Of a stretch of DNA of 64,000 nt, positions 42,089-52,539 are shown one piece after another; position 1 is the first letter of the stretch, and every line of letters starts with the position of its first letter. Origin of the DNA: Suillus spraguei. Lineage: Eukaryota; Basidiomycota; Agaricomycetes; Boletales; Suillaceae. The notes below the pieces were generated by a model, which saw nothing but the letters and a program-made list of their open reading frames with translations, had not been told where the DNA came from and did no database searches. Location of the stretch: contig JABCPU010000159.1 of assembly GCA_016800925.1 (NCBI GenBank), positions 81,125-145,124 on the forward strand, given 5' to 3'. A program made the translations under genes and the position numbers.

Positions 42089-43079
42089 TTTGAAAGGAAT
42101 TTGTCACAGACTCTTATTTCACCGTGTCCCAAGTGTGATGCCTACCTTATGTACTTCTGTGACTTCCATGACATAGTCATGAATTTCCATGACCTCAATT
42201 CAAAACACGTATCGTTAGTCAGGCCAACCTCAAATTCAACTTGGACCAAACTGAACTCTTTTTATGTTATTGTAGTGCACATTGCACATATGGAAATTTG
42301 AGGTTCATGCTATAATTTACTTTGTTGAATCCTGCTGGCGACATTGACATTTCACAACTCGATACAGCAGAAAACAACGATGAAAAACTTCTCCTAAGTT
42401 GGTGCACCGACCGGCATGAACCATTTTTTTGTATCCTTGTTTATTGTTTACTGGGGTGTGGCCCTATATTAGACAGTACATATGGTAATTTACTCTATGG
42501 TACGTTTATGATTTATTGCGGGTCTTGGGAAAAACTGAAATCCTGGTCCAGGCTGGTGTGAGGATGATACTGCCATCTTAAAGCGAGTTTGGCAGCATAA
42601 ACCATGTCATGAGTTTTGATCCTGCATCCCTAGTTTTATTGATTGTTGAGTAAGCATAGTTCTTGCCAATGAAATACAAGAAACAGTGTAGTTTTATTTC
42701 ATACTTGAGACGGGTGATGTTGAAATTGTGTGCTATCTCAAAGACAACTATGACCAGAAATATTCTGGGCTCAGGTGTGTATCTTATGCATGCCCAATCT
42801 GAGTAAACTAATTTATTGTGCCAGTGCTGTCAGTTTTTGCTGGATGCGAAATAGCTGGGGCTGGAAACACACTAGAAAACAATGACATACTCTTGAATCT
42901 ATTGAACAGCATGTCAGGGAGATTCGGCAGCGATTCCACAACTGAGGTGCTGAGGCAATCAGGCGAGACTTGCGACAGCAGTTCAACTGTCATGTACCCC
43001 GGTTTGTCTGCTCTGTCTACTTGCTAATACTGTCTACTACTAAATCAGTGTTCAATAATTGAACTGATTGTGAAGCTTC
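42089..43079. other. Unassigned stretch upstream of the integrase-like remnant
   Basis: Short open pieces on the plus strand (for example around 42322-42560 and 42818-43025) show no recognised domain. They may be remnants of the N-terminal part or upstream exons of the gene that follows. Confidence 0.3.
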
Positions 43080-43915
43080 TCAAGATCACCGATCCAACTG
43101 CTGTGCAAGCTAGGCGCCATGGACGTCTCAAGCGGAGACGTTCTTGGTGTGATAGGGTTGATCATGTCTGGCCCCAAGATTAGCATGATAAATGGCTTCG
43201 CTTTGAGTTGATGTTACCTTGACTGTTGTCAAAAACTTGGAGGTATGTCACCGGAGCTTTTGCATCTATCAGACATTGATCCTGTTGTTTTATTTTGGAC
43301 CTTAGCTGTCCCTCTGATTACTCAGAGTGATCCAGGTTCCAAAAATTTTGCAGTATGGCTTTATGCTGAGCTTGACGCATGGGCTCATCGTCAGAACCAT
43401 AATGCCCCCCACAAGGATAAGAACAAATTTCTTTCTCATGGCATTCCTGCTATCATCTGTGCAACCCCTCATGGATTTAATTTACTTGACTTTAAGGTAC
43501 ATTAGCTACAGCTGTTGCTCGATGGTGGCGTGCCTTACTCCTCTCAAGCTTCCAGTGCAAAGTGAGCTCTTTGATGAGGTCGAAGCAATATATGCTCCCC
43601 CTGATCATCCTGTCTTTGATCTGGTGCCACCTTCATTTGATCAACACGCACAATATCTCTATGCCTCACTAGGCAAACCTCAAGTATCTTTGGATTCATT
43701 CTGGAATGTGTATCAGATGTTACTGGCACAGTTCCAGGCAATTGAAGGTGATGATGACTTGACCGTCTTACTTTCACAGGGAGTTGTGGAACCTGAAGAC
43801 GAGGATGTTCCTTTGCTTCCAAGCTTGCAGGATCTCCCTCAAAATGCTGGCTTAGTAGGACCTGCTGGGTTTCAATATATCGAAGGCATGGAAAATCAAC
43901 CAGAGTATGTGTAGT
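43080..43915 (+). pseudogene. Integrase-core-like Agaricomycete protein, decayed
   Basis: Fragments in order: ARRHGRLKRRRSW and HVWPQD, a stop, then HDKWLRFELML (43110-43230); VPLITQSDPGSKNFA (43300-43350); LYAELDAWAHRQNHNAPHKD and KNKFLSHGIPA (43360-43450); LLDFKV; then EVEAIYAPPDHPVFDLVPPS to FQYIEG (43575-43900). This is the order of a family common in mushroom genomes with an integrase-core-like fold (QHDKW, QSDPG and NK-LPHG blocks). Compared with the usual layout, about 100 residues are missing after SDPGSKNFA. Stops at 43168 and near 43500 and a frame change show decay. Members are often found in repeats, but their role is not known to me. Confidence 0.65.
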
Positions 43916-44437
43916 TTACGGATTCTGAGTTGGATAGTAAAAAATATTAGTGGAAACAAAATGGCAGATGGTATTGGATGAGACTGCACCTTTTGACTAC
44001 CGATGCTCAAACCACTAAAACCATGTGGCAGTTGGAAGAAATTGCAATGCATGTTGCGCTGATGCTTCTCTGCAAAAGATGCAAACACAGATGCCAAGTT
44101 TCCATCTGCAAAAAAGTGTCCAGAAACATCTGGAGAGGTAATGTACATCACAGCCTTTAGTATATCTTCATCGGAAATTATATTTATCACAGAATATATG
44201 ACTGATTTCATGATGGTAAGTTTGCTGGGGAAAGTCAGTCTGATATCCATCAAGGTCAGTCAAATGTCAGTCAAATGTCAGTCAAAGTCAGTCATTTACT
44301 GTTTATGGAAAATAAAATAGGCTCCGGTCGAATACAGGCTTGTCCTCTTAATCTCACTACCCATATCACTCACAGACTACACATCTTATACATTTGAATT
44401 GCTGTATCTTAACTCAGTAATTCTGTGTTGACATACA
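43916..44437. other. Spacer with a short tandem repeat
   Basis: Mostly unassigned. At 44257-44303 a TCAGTCAAATG-type 11-bp unit repeats about four times. A possible promoter for the ORF at 44438 would lie here, but no clear TATA box is seen. Confidence 0.4.
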
Positions 44438-45358
44438 ATGTCGCGTCAAGTCAAGTATCCTGAACTGTCTCAGCTCTCCCCAAAGTCCAAGGATGCCGCG
44501 TACAAAAGACTATGGCTTGAAGAGACGAAACCAGAGCCCTATAAAATGGAAAACTACAGGAAAAAGCAGAATGAGTACAAACGATGTTTGCATGCGAAGT
44601 TATTAGCTCTTAAACTTCAGCAGTCCAACGTAGACTCGGAACCTCCTGAAAAGCGACGTCGGGTTATATCACCTGATACAGGTCCTTCAGACTCCAATAT
44701 GCCAGCATCTAATTCTCCAACTGTTATAGCAAGTCCATTGCATGGTAAATACAACTCCCCAGATAATATGACTCTCCCAGGTCTATCTGATGTTATAATA
44801 GATCACACACCAGTTCAAGCTTTACCTTCATGTCAATTCAGCGACATCTCCATCACTACAGAACGTCCTCCGTTGACTCATGATGTAAATGTCATGACAA
44901 AAATTTCATCGATTTGTCCCTCTACCTCTCTGAATGATGACCCAGCACCATCCACTCCTTTGACACCACTCAGTGACTTACCGTATCACTCCAAAGATCT
45001 CACAACTAATATCCTAGGGGTTCAGGTATCTTCATTTTCGGATACAGTCCAATGGTCAGGTGGATTCACAACCGTACTACCATGCATTTGGAAGGGTGAA
45101 GAAAATCTATGTCAAGCAGACGCCAATATGGTCCAATATTTCTCCCAGCTTCCAGAATCTGATCCTGAGTCATTGAAACATGTTGTCCACGTACATCAGC
45201 ACAGTTGGTATTTCAACCCAGAAGCACTATGTGATCTTGTTGCAGAAACGCTTCACGAAGGGAAATGCATTGTCATTCGTGCAGCTCAAAAACCTCAGCC
45301 AGCGAAGCTCGATGTAGACTACTTAGAAGCTCTCAGTTTCTCGCAGTATAAGTGTTAG
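44438..45358 (+). CDS. Hypothetical protein, 306 aa, uninterrupted
   Basis: This is the longest intact non-retroelement frame in the window. I do not recognise it firmly. Residues 1-70 are charged and likely helical (SPKSKDAAYKRLWLEETK, YRKKQNEYKRCLHAKLLALK). EKRRRVI near residue 75 could be a nuclear localisation signal. Residues 80-190 are Ser/Pro/Thr-rich and probably disordered. The end (ALCDLVAETLHEGKCIVIRA) resembles the short segment before the JmjC-like domain of some Agaricomycete proteins. The stop at 45356 is inside a GTATAAGTG that could be a splice donor, with CTAAC and CAG at about 45408-45418, so the protein may continue. The Z element and Y fragment begin 240 bp downstream and may have cut the rest away. 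Confidence 0.5.
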   Translation: MSRQVKYPELSQLSPKSKDAAYKRLWLEETKPEPYKMENYRKKQNEYKRCLHAKLLALKLQQSNVDSEPPEKRRRVISPDTGPSDSNMPASNSPTVIASPLHGKYNSPDNMTLPGLSDVIIDHTPVQALPSCQFSDISITTERPPLTHDVNVMTKISSICPSTSLNDDPAPSTPLTPLSDLPYHSKDLTTNILGVQVSSFSDTVQWSGGFTTVLPCIWKGEENLCQADANMVQYFSQLPESDPESLKHVVHVHQHSWYFNPEALCDLVAETLHEGKCIVIRAAQKPQPAKLDVDYLEALSFSQYKC

Positions 45359-45597
45359 AATTCTCGATCGGCTTGACAGAAGCAAGACTCAATAACTACT
45401 TTTGACCCCTAACACCAGATCGTTTTGCTCTTTGAGGTGTGTAGATGTATCACTTTCTGCTCTATTTGTTCATCTTGTACTGGACAGATTGCCCACCAGA
45501 CCTTTATGACAAGGTTTCTCCATATAGAATCGTCAGCAGTGGCTGCAATGGACATATATCAGGCCTTAATTCGCACCATGTGACTTTGTTCACTACA
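45359..45597. other. Junction DNA left of the inverted Z segment, ending in an 18-bp Y terminus
   Basis: It may include an intron and further exon of the preceding gene. The last bases (45580-45597) are, on the minus strand, TGTAGTGAACAAAGTCA, which is the first part of a Y repeat. The sequence upstream of it is unrelated to Y. Confidence 0.55.
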
Positions 45598-45601
45598 CCG
45601 G

Positions 45602-46200
45602 TGGTCTACTCCAGGTTGAGATGGGGGGAGCTGATTAAGCCCGTCTTTCGCGAAGATGTCAGCAAAGTTGTGGAGGTATGAGGGGACGAGTTCCTCAAAT
45701 GTTTTCTTCATCTTCTCTTGATTCACCTCCATGCCAAATCCTTGAGCTTTGTTGCTTGTCTTGACAAGATCCTTGGAGGCTTCCAGGATCCAAATGTTTC
45801 GCAGAGGTTTGCTCATGCGATTCATTTCGTTCTTCGAGGTTTCATCTTGGGTGAGTGGGGTGTCGAAATAAGGTTCTCGATGATGCACACAGAGGTTGCA
45901 TCAGAAGAGTACTCAATGAGTACTTCATCATTGGTCAGGGGGTAGGTGGCGATATCGTCCAACTTCTGGCACATCTGGGTGTTGCCAACCCAGACATCCT
46001 CGTACTTGTTGAAGTCGGGGAGGTTGTCTTCATCATCTTTGATGGGTTTTAAACCTGGGGGTCCATTCCTCTTCTTCTTCTTGCACTTCTTGGTGCTAAT
46101 CTGTTCAAGAATGTGGTTGAGGGTCGAGCCCAATGTTCTGAGGGGGGCAAATATCTCGCCATCTTCTTCTTCCTCGATTGAGGTCACGCCTCAGAATACG
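45602..46200 (-). pseudogene. pol: Z pol linker between protease and RT
   Basis: Minus-strand frames read EIFAPLRTLGSTLNHILEQI, then DDEDNLPDFNKYEDVW (46010-45960), EVLIEYSSDATSVCIIENL, and the conserved FEELVPSYLHNFADIFAKDG with NQLPPSQPGVDHR at the end. R1 has the same closing block (ELVPDYLHDFADVFAKDG). A frame change near 45860 splits it. This acidic linker is typical of the family and precedes the RT start at 49784 in the un-inverted element. Confidence 0.8.
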
Positions 46201-46229
46201 TAGGCGGGTGTGCCATGAGATGCACGCTT

Positions 46230-46685
46230 TCAGTTGAGTATGCACTCAATGGTTCGTGAATGCGCAGTCACGCATAAGGTGATGGTATTGCATGCCCAGT
46301 CGATGTCGGGGTTCATTGCAGAAAGCCAAGGCTTTCTGAGTAGGATGTCATCGCGTTTGGAAAGTTGGGTGACGTTGAACTTTCCATACATGACCCGTTT
46401 ATCAAGGCAGATAAACAGGGTGCAGTAGCGGGAGACCTTCCTGGCCTTCGAATGACTTCCATCCACAGTAGTGATGTGGAAGGGGTGTCTGAGTCGATGT
46501 GTGCAGATCTTGTGGTTCCATACAAAGGAGGAGTCGATGAATGATCCTCTGGTGCCAGAGTCGATAATGGCGGTTGATGCAATGGTTTTCGCGCTTTTCA
46601 CACTAAAAAGGATGACAGGAACTTGAAACTTGTTTGATTTGCCAACACATTTAGTATACAGAGCACACTTGGGAGTGACTGACAT
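46230..46685 (-). CDS. pol: Z pol N-terminus: aspartic protease (151 aa)
   Basis: This is a retroelement protease expected to process Gag and Pol. The frame starts at an ATG 17 nt after the gag TAG stop. The active site is IIDSGTRGSFID (D-S-G, intact), and a later hydrophobic ILLRKPWLSAMNPDIDWA block corresponds to ILLGIPWLRAMNP-type sequence in R1. The frame stops at 46230 before the linker. Because an intact D-S-G is kept, the protease may have stayed functional longer than the rest of pol. The spacing of gag stop and pol ATG suggests reinitiation of translation rather than frameshifting. Confidence 0.85.
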   Translation of the reverse strand: MSVTPKCALYTKCVGKSNKFQVPVILFSVKSAKTIASTAIIDSGTRGSFIDSSFVWNHKICTHRLRHPFHITTVDGSHSKARKVSRYCTLFICLDKRVMYGKFNVTQLSKRDDILLRKPWLSAMNPDIDWACNTITLCVTAHSRTIECILN

Positions 46686-46971
46686 TGCTACAGTACTCCT
46701 ATCTAAAAATCCTCTGCTTTGCCTTCTTCCAAAGACTTGGCAGGAGTCTTTTTAGTCTTCTTTGGAGTCTGCGCGCCCTTTTGACCCTTTCGACTTCCAT
46801 ATCGGAAGTGTCTTCATCAGAGTCTTCATCATCAGGGACTTCGTCCCTTACCAAATTCTTTCCTTTCTTGTCATCATCTCCGCATTGTACCTTTGGGTGG
46901 AAGGCAGTGTCACCAGCACGGTGGCCATGCTTCCCACATTTGAAGCAGAGGCCATCCTTCATATATTTCTC
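46686..46971 (-). pseudogene. gag: Z gag, C-terminal part
   Basis: This continues the Gag of 47937-48629 beyond X copy 6. It reads EKYMKDGLCFKCGKHGHRAGD (a zinc knuckle with C-X2-C-X4-H), then an acidic stretch PDDEDSDEDTSD and a basic arm, ending in EDF and TAG at about 46705-46700. Minor frame ambiguity remains near the 3' end. R1 Gag has the same EDF ending. Confidence 0.8.
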
Positions 46972-46975
46972 GCAC

Positions 46976-47936
46976 TGTAACAAACATATTGGCGCTGGGC
47001 TTAAAACCCTATCTTTTGACACTCATCTCACATCTATAGGAGTTACCACTTGTCCATGGCCGTCTTACCCCTTTAGCATTACCGGCGGCATCCCATGCTT
47101 ACTGCACACCATACCAACTGCTGCACCTTGTTCCACGTACTGATGTCCTCCCATGTCCTTGCCACATCCGCATAGCTCCATTTGGTGCATCATGTGTTTT
47201 ATGTTTGTTATCACTGATTCCACGGCAAGTCTTATTACATGTTGCCTCGTGCTGCAGCGCCTTGCGCTATGTTTACATATGGCGGTTACTACACTCAAGC
47301 GCTACTGATCTCACCTAGAGTATTCCGAGTGCATACAATTTAGGATATAAGCACCGTGTACCCCACACGATACAGTACCTGATTTTACCCCATTGCATGT
47401 ACTATAGGTCAGGGTTATTGTCTAGCTCTGGATCTACCCAGTAGTAGACTTAGTCTTTAAAGTTTCTTTATCGCTCGTTAATCAATCACGCTCATTCTCC
47501 GTTACCACTGGCATACCACTGGACTTTTGATTGCTATTTTGACTGAACTTCTCACACACCGCTGCTTTACTGCTGAAAGTACCGCAGACTTCTTACTATT
47601 TCTTTGCACCACTTGCAACCTTACTGCTACTGCTGATATCATCGCTCGCCATCGCTTGCTCGACGCAACTGTTACTGACTATATCTCAACCACGGTAGCA
47701 CCACTACATACAACACTAATTCCAGCAGCATCATGCTGACTGCGGCAACTTACCACTGACTACAACGCTTCATTTTCACATTGGTTTGACTTGAATTTGA
47801 CCATACTAACAGGCATCCCCCTTTAGGGTCGAACACTCTTGTTTTCACAAGTGAAGCAGACTAGACAGAGCACAAGACTCGCATACTAGCTGAGGCCGTG
47901 GTTTATCTACAGACCGGGCTAGATTGTATCTTTACA
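46976..47936 (+). mobile_element. X repeat copy 6 (961 bp) inside Z gag
   Basis: Complete TGTAACAAACATATTGG...TCTTTACA. The flanks are GCAC (46972-46975) and GTGC (47937-47940). If the target was GCGC, each flank is one CpG change away, and the restored gag codons read QEREKYMKDG in frame with the zinc knuckle. This supports a 4-bp duplication of GCGC. Confidence 0.88.
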
Positions 47937-48629
47937 GTGCTCTTGGCGTGTCATGTCAACATCCATGGTGTTGGGGTCGCATTTAGCGTGGTTCGGCCTC
48001 TTGAGTGAGGGCTTGTAGTGGGAGTGGTTCTTGGCAATGACGTTGCACATGGCCACTCCGCATTCATAGTTGGCATTCAACTTGATGGCGGCAGAGTAGT
48101 ATTTGTTGATGGTGGTGGGGATGATTTCCATCTGGCAGATGGCGCAGCGGAGGGGTTCCTCGAGTCCAGCTTCAAAGAAGTGGATGAGGACTGAGCTCTC
48201 CTTGATGCTTGCATGCATGGTCAGAGTCTTGAACTCTGCGATGTAGTCCGTAAAAGTGATGGTGTGTTTGACCTTGGCAATCTTTGCCATAGCATCAACC
48301 TTCTCATCGTGGGAGTTGAAGGTGCTCTTGAAGTCCTTCACGAAGTCTTCCCATTTTCTGAACTGGAAAGGGTTGGTCTTGTAGGCCTTGGCATAGGCGT
48401 TGAGGGCCCAAGTACGAGCAGTGCCTTCTGTCATATAAGAGAGGGCGATGCAGACCCAGTGTTTGTCAGAGGGGTAGAGCGTTCTGTTCAACCCAAGGTA
48501 GGTCATCATGGTGTATAACCAGCGCATGGCGTCGGTTGGGTCACTGTCAAACTTAGAGGGCGTGCCTGCCTTAAGTTCGGGTCCAATTGCTTTAGTGATG
48601 GGAGTTGTCATTGCTGCGGAGCCAGACAT
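47937..48629 (-). pseudogene. gag: Z gag, N-terminal part
   Basis: The ATG at 48629 (minus) opens about 230 residues of Ty3-type Gag: MSGSAAMTTPITKAIG, then TPSKFDSDPTDAMRWLYTM, LSYMTEGTARTWALNAY, FKSTFNSHDEKVDAMAKI and FFEAGLEEPLRCAIC, ending MDVDMTRQEH at the X insertion. The capsid-like helices resemble R1 Gag in order, but identity is low. The protein would be about 330 residues without X. The frame is open up to the insertion, so X may have been the inactivating event for gag. Confidence 0.88.
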
Positions 48630-48809
48630 GATATTGTTCTGGGTTTGGGGTGTGTGGTCCTGTGCTGTTTTGCTTCAGCAGCGGGGGTAGGAAGGCAACG
48701 TTGGTGGCGCATTCCTCAAGGGGCTTAATTCAGCATCCTCTTGTCAGGGTTCAGGGTTCAGGGTCAAGTGTCCTATCTCAGCTAGCTGGGCAGCGTAGCG
48801 AGTAAAAGG

Positions 48810-48821
48810 TAACTTGAATCT
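48810..48821 (-). promoter_or_regulatory. Z self-priming primer-binding site
   Basis: In element orientation AGATTCAAGTTA follows the LTR end within 2-3 bases. It is perfectly complementary to TAACTTGAATCT found in the solo Z LTR (minus strand of 9818-9829), 33-34 nt downstream of its TATAAATA. The Z 3' LTR has the same run with one change at 54461-54472. Confidence 0.8.
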
Positions 48822-48823
48822 TT

Positions 48824-48899
48824 TGTTAGCGACTTAGCCAGGTGCTAAGGAACTTGAGTGATGTCTGTGACAGGCTCTCTATCAAGTGCGGTGGCCCAT
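48824..48899 (-). repeat. Z 5' LTR remnant (last 76 bp)
   Basis: On the minus strand it ends in GTCGCTAACA and matches the terminal part of the solo LTR (9540-9614) and the 3' LTR. The upstream LTR part is gone. Its broken edge abuts a Y repeat terminus, which is part of the inversion breakpoint. Confidence 0.88.
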
Positions 48900-49783
48900 T
48901 GTAGCGAACAAAGTCATGCTGACCATGAAAGTGCCATTTTACACAAGTGTCTCGTTACTGTCTACAGCGGCTACCGAGAAAACCCTATAGCGAGCATTAC
49001 CCCTTTTCGCTTTGCCGGTACTGTTTTCGCTCCGTGGATCCTTGCCCCTTACCAAATCTTGCTACCGATGTCCTCCTGTCCATTCCATTTCCATCTAAGA
49101 TCCATTGGTGCATAGCATATTCGTTTCCGCTGTTACTAAAGCTACGGCAAGACTTACCTTACCTTCCATGACACCGCTTGCTCGCTGCATGCCTCTTAGC
49201 TAAATATCTCTATCTCGCTACCATTCTTGCTATGTATTCTGGCCATTCACGGTACATGTTAAAAAGGACTCTTTGCACATTCTGGTACTTTTACTTTTCC
49301 CTCTATGGTACACACAGTACTTAGGAATTGTCATCACTACTGTCTCTAACGGAATAAAGTCTTTCGCTGAAGTCACTGTCTCTTAAGAATTGTTTTACTG
49401 CCGCATGCACCACCGCTCTTTACCGCTTTCCCGCGCTTCATAGCTATGCTTCACCACTTGTTTTACCGCCAGTTTCCCACGCCTTACCGCAGTTTTACTG
49501 CACGCACTACCGCAGTTTTACCACTTTTGCTACCGCTTGTCTACCGCTTTCCCGCGCTTACCGCTAGTTTCCCATGGACCGGAGGTCACCACTAGCATCT
49601 CGCTACCTCCGACGGCAGTCTTGCACCACAGGTTGGGCATTATTAGACTATACTAACTTAGCATTCCCTTTAGGGTCGAATGTTCTTGCCTTCGCAAGTG
49701 AAGCAGACTAGGTAGAGCGCAAGACTTGCATACTAGTTTAGGCTGTGGTTTATCTACAGCCCAGGCTAGATTGTATCTTTACA
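48900..49783 (+). mobile_element. Y repeat copy 4 (884 bp) inside Z pol
   Basis: Complete TGTAGCGAACAAAG...TATCTTTACA. The right flank is CTGG (49784-49787). The matching left flank, CCGG, is found on the minus strand at 45598-45601 because the sequence left of Y was inverted. Together they give a CCGG-type 4-bp duplication in the codons for HR. Confidence 0.88.
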
Positions 49784-51452
49784 CTGGATTGAAACAAAGC
49801 CCAGTTTCATTCCGAAGAGCTCGAGGGTGTACCCCATCTCCCCGATGGAAACAGAGGCTGTCAAAGCCTTCCTCGACAAACACCTGAAGAAAGACTTCAT
49901 CCAACCTTCGAAGTCTCCTCAGGCCTCCAGTTTCTTCTTTGTCAGAAAGAAAGACGGGTCACTCCGACCCTGTCAAGACTACCGGTACATTAATGAATGG
50001 ACTGTGAAGAACACCTATCCACTTCCCCTCATTCTGCCTCTCATTGCCAAACTTCGAGGTGCAAAATACTTCACGAAGATGGACATCTGGTCAGGATACA
50101 ACAATATCCTGATCCACGCTGATGACCACTGGAAAGCAGCATTCTTGACCTCCTTTGGACTATTCAAGCCGAAGTTCATGTTCTTTGGATTGTGCAACTC
50201 GCCCACCACTTTCCAAGCCTACATGAACCAGACCTTCGCAGAAGAAATCAATGAAGGATGGATGATCATCTACATGAACGACATCCTTATCTTCTCCGAC
50301 ACTCAGGAGGAGCAGAAAGAACGGACTCGTAGAGTCCTCAACAAGATCAGAAGAGAATCCCTCTTCCTGAAACCTGAAAAGTGCACTTTTGACGCACAAG
50401 AAGTCGAATACCTCGGCATGATCATCTGCCCTGGACAAGTCACGATGGACCCCTCGAAGCTGAAGGGAATCAGCGAGTGGAAATCGCCCACTTCTGTGAA
50501 AGAAGTCCGATCATTCCTCGGCTTCTGCAACTTCTACCAACACTTCATCTCCCACTATTCCGACATCGCACGCCCACTCCTCGACTTGACAAAGAAAGAC
50601 ACCATCTTCAATTGGATCGACATCCATGAAGATGCCTTCGAAGCACTCAAGAAGTGTTTCCTCTCTGAACTGGTTCTGCGGAACTCCGACCCGGTCAAGC
50701 AATTCATGCTTGCAACTGACGCCTCTCTAGCAGCGACTGGCGCAGTCCTGCTTCAGACAGACGACAATGGGGCCTACCACCCCTGTGGATATCTTTCTCA
50801 GAGCCTGAACCTGGCCGAGAGGAACTACCAGATCTATGATCGCAAACTCCTTGCGGTCATCCATGCGCTCCAAGCCTGGAGGCACTTCCTGGAAGGAAAC
50901 CCGCACCCTGTGGTCATATTCACCGACCACAAGAACCTGCTCTACTTCCGAGTAGCTCAGAAATTGACACGCCGACAAGCACGCTGGCAATTGATGCTAT
51001 GCGGCTTTGACCTGGAGTTCCATCATGTCCCCGGCTCTAAACTCACCACACCTGATGCGCTTTCGTGCCGTCCTGACCATCTTGGTGCCAATTCTGACAA
51101 TGAAGACATGGTCCTCCTCCCCGACTCCCTCTTTGTCAAAATTATTGACACCAAACTCACCAAAGACTTCAAACCCCTGAATGACTCCCCCGATGATGCC
51201 ACTATCAAGTGCACACTTGACACACTTAATGGCATCTGCGCACCCCCCATTAAATCTGCCCTCTCTGATTGGGTATTCACCAATGGCATCCTCTTCTACA
51301 AAGACCATGCTTATGTCCCCGCAGACCTGGGCCATCAAATACTCTCCCTGCATCACGACCACCCCTCCGCAGGTCACCCTGGGCACGCAACCACCAAATG
51401 GAGTGTAAAGAAAGCATATTGGTGGCCCGGTATGGGCACCTTTATCCGATGA
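49784..51452 (+). pseudogene. pol: Z pol: RT, RNase H and integrase finger
   Basis: The frame is open from 49785 (IETKPSFIP, cut by Y) to a TGA at 51450. Reverse transcriptase carries KMDIWSGYNN and, at the catalytic box, YMNDILIF in place of YMDD, a change that should abolish activity. RNase H shows ATDASLAATG, but YDRKLLAVI has Lys where Glu is expected, and DALSCRPD. The integrase finger starts HHDHPSAGHPG. The clear homology to R1-b pol (same motifs and spacing) makes the assignment firm. The three active-site or near-site substitutions and the stop mark a long-dead copy. Confidence 0.9.
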
Positions 51453-52511
51453 TATGGATATGTTGACAGCTGCGCACTATGCCAGCAGATGAAGGTGGAC
51501 ACGCATCCTGTGACTCCACCTCTCACCCCGATCCCCTTGACCTCTCTCCACCTGTTCTCGCAGGTCTCTGTTGACCTCATCACCGACCTCCCTACCTCAG
51601 ACAGCTATTATTCTGTCATGGTCATGGTAGACCATGGTCTTACGAAGGGGGTAATTCTTACTCCTTGCAAGAAAACAATAACCGCAGAGGGGGTAGCCCA
51701 CCTTTTCTTCAAGAAAGTCTTCTTGAGGTTCGGACTATACGACAAGATCATCTTGGACTGAGGCCCTCAATTTGCCTCAGCTAGCTCGCGAGCTAGGACA
51801 ACTTCTGGATTACCAAGTCGTGCTCTCCACGGCCTACCATCCTCAGACCGACGGCCAAAACACTCCGCCAGAAATGTGTCACCCTTCTATCTCATGATGG
51901 GCTATGAACCACGCGGCATACCTTATGCCTTCCCCAACTCTACCCTTCCTGCTGCCAAAGACCGTGTGCAGATGCTCCAGAAGATCCACAAAGAAGCCCT
52001 TGCCTGCCATGCCCTAGTGCAGCAATGGATGATGGACCGAACCCATGGGAAGAAGTACACCCTGTGGAAGATCCACAATAAGGTTTGGCTAAGTGCAGCC
52101 AACCTAATCATGAAGCTTCCCTCAAAGAAGCTCGCCCCAAAATGCTATGGTCCATTCAAAATTCTCAAAGTCCTCTCCCCCATCACATTCAAGCTCAATC
52201 TCCCCACCTCCTGGAGAGTTCACTCCACATTTCACGCCTCTGAGCTATTGTCCTATCAGGAGACAGAGATACACAGACCGAACTACACTGAACCCCCACC
52301 TGACATCATCAATGGAGAAGAACACTACGAAATCAAGGTGATCCTCCAACACACTGGAGTCGGCAAGCACTGCCACTACCTAGTCACCTGGGTAGGATAC
52401 CCTGATTCGGAGCACACCTGGATCTTGGAGAAAGATTTAGGATCCGCAGCAGAGATCCTGGAGGACTATAAAAGACACTTGGAACTGGCCAAACAACTCA
52501 TCGCCTGTTGA
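51453..52511 (+). pseudogene. pol: Z pol: integrase core and chromodomain, with deletion
   Basis: It continues in frame after the stop: [14 protein letters not shown] closes the zinc finger, then SVDLITDLP (first Asp), and LD-stop-GPQF where the second catalytic block should be DRGPQF (CGA to TGA at 51759-51761). After TAYHPQTDGQ about 40 residues are deleted, including the catalytic Glu, and the reading resumes at SARNVSPFYLMMGYEP. The C-terminus is intact: the GPFKI...VHSTFHASELL domain and a chromodomain (YEIKVIL...YLVTWVGY...HTWILEKDL), ending LAKQLIAC at 52511. ORF3 begins 29 bp later. Confidence 0.88.
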
Positions 52512-52539
52512 CCACCTCCCACCACACACCTCAGCCAGC

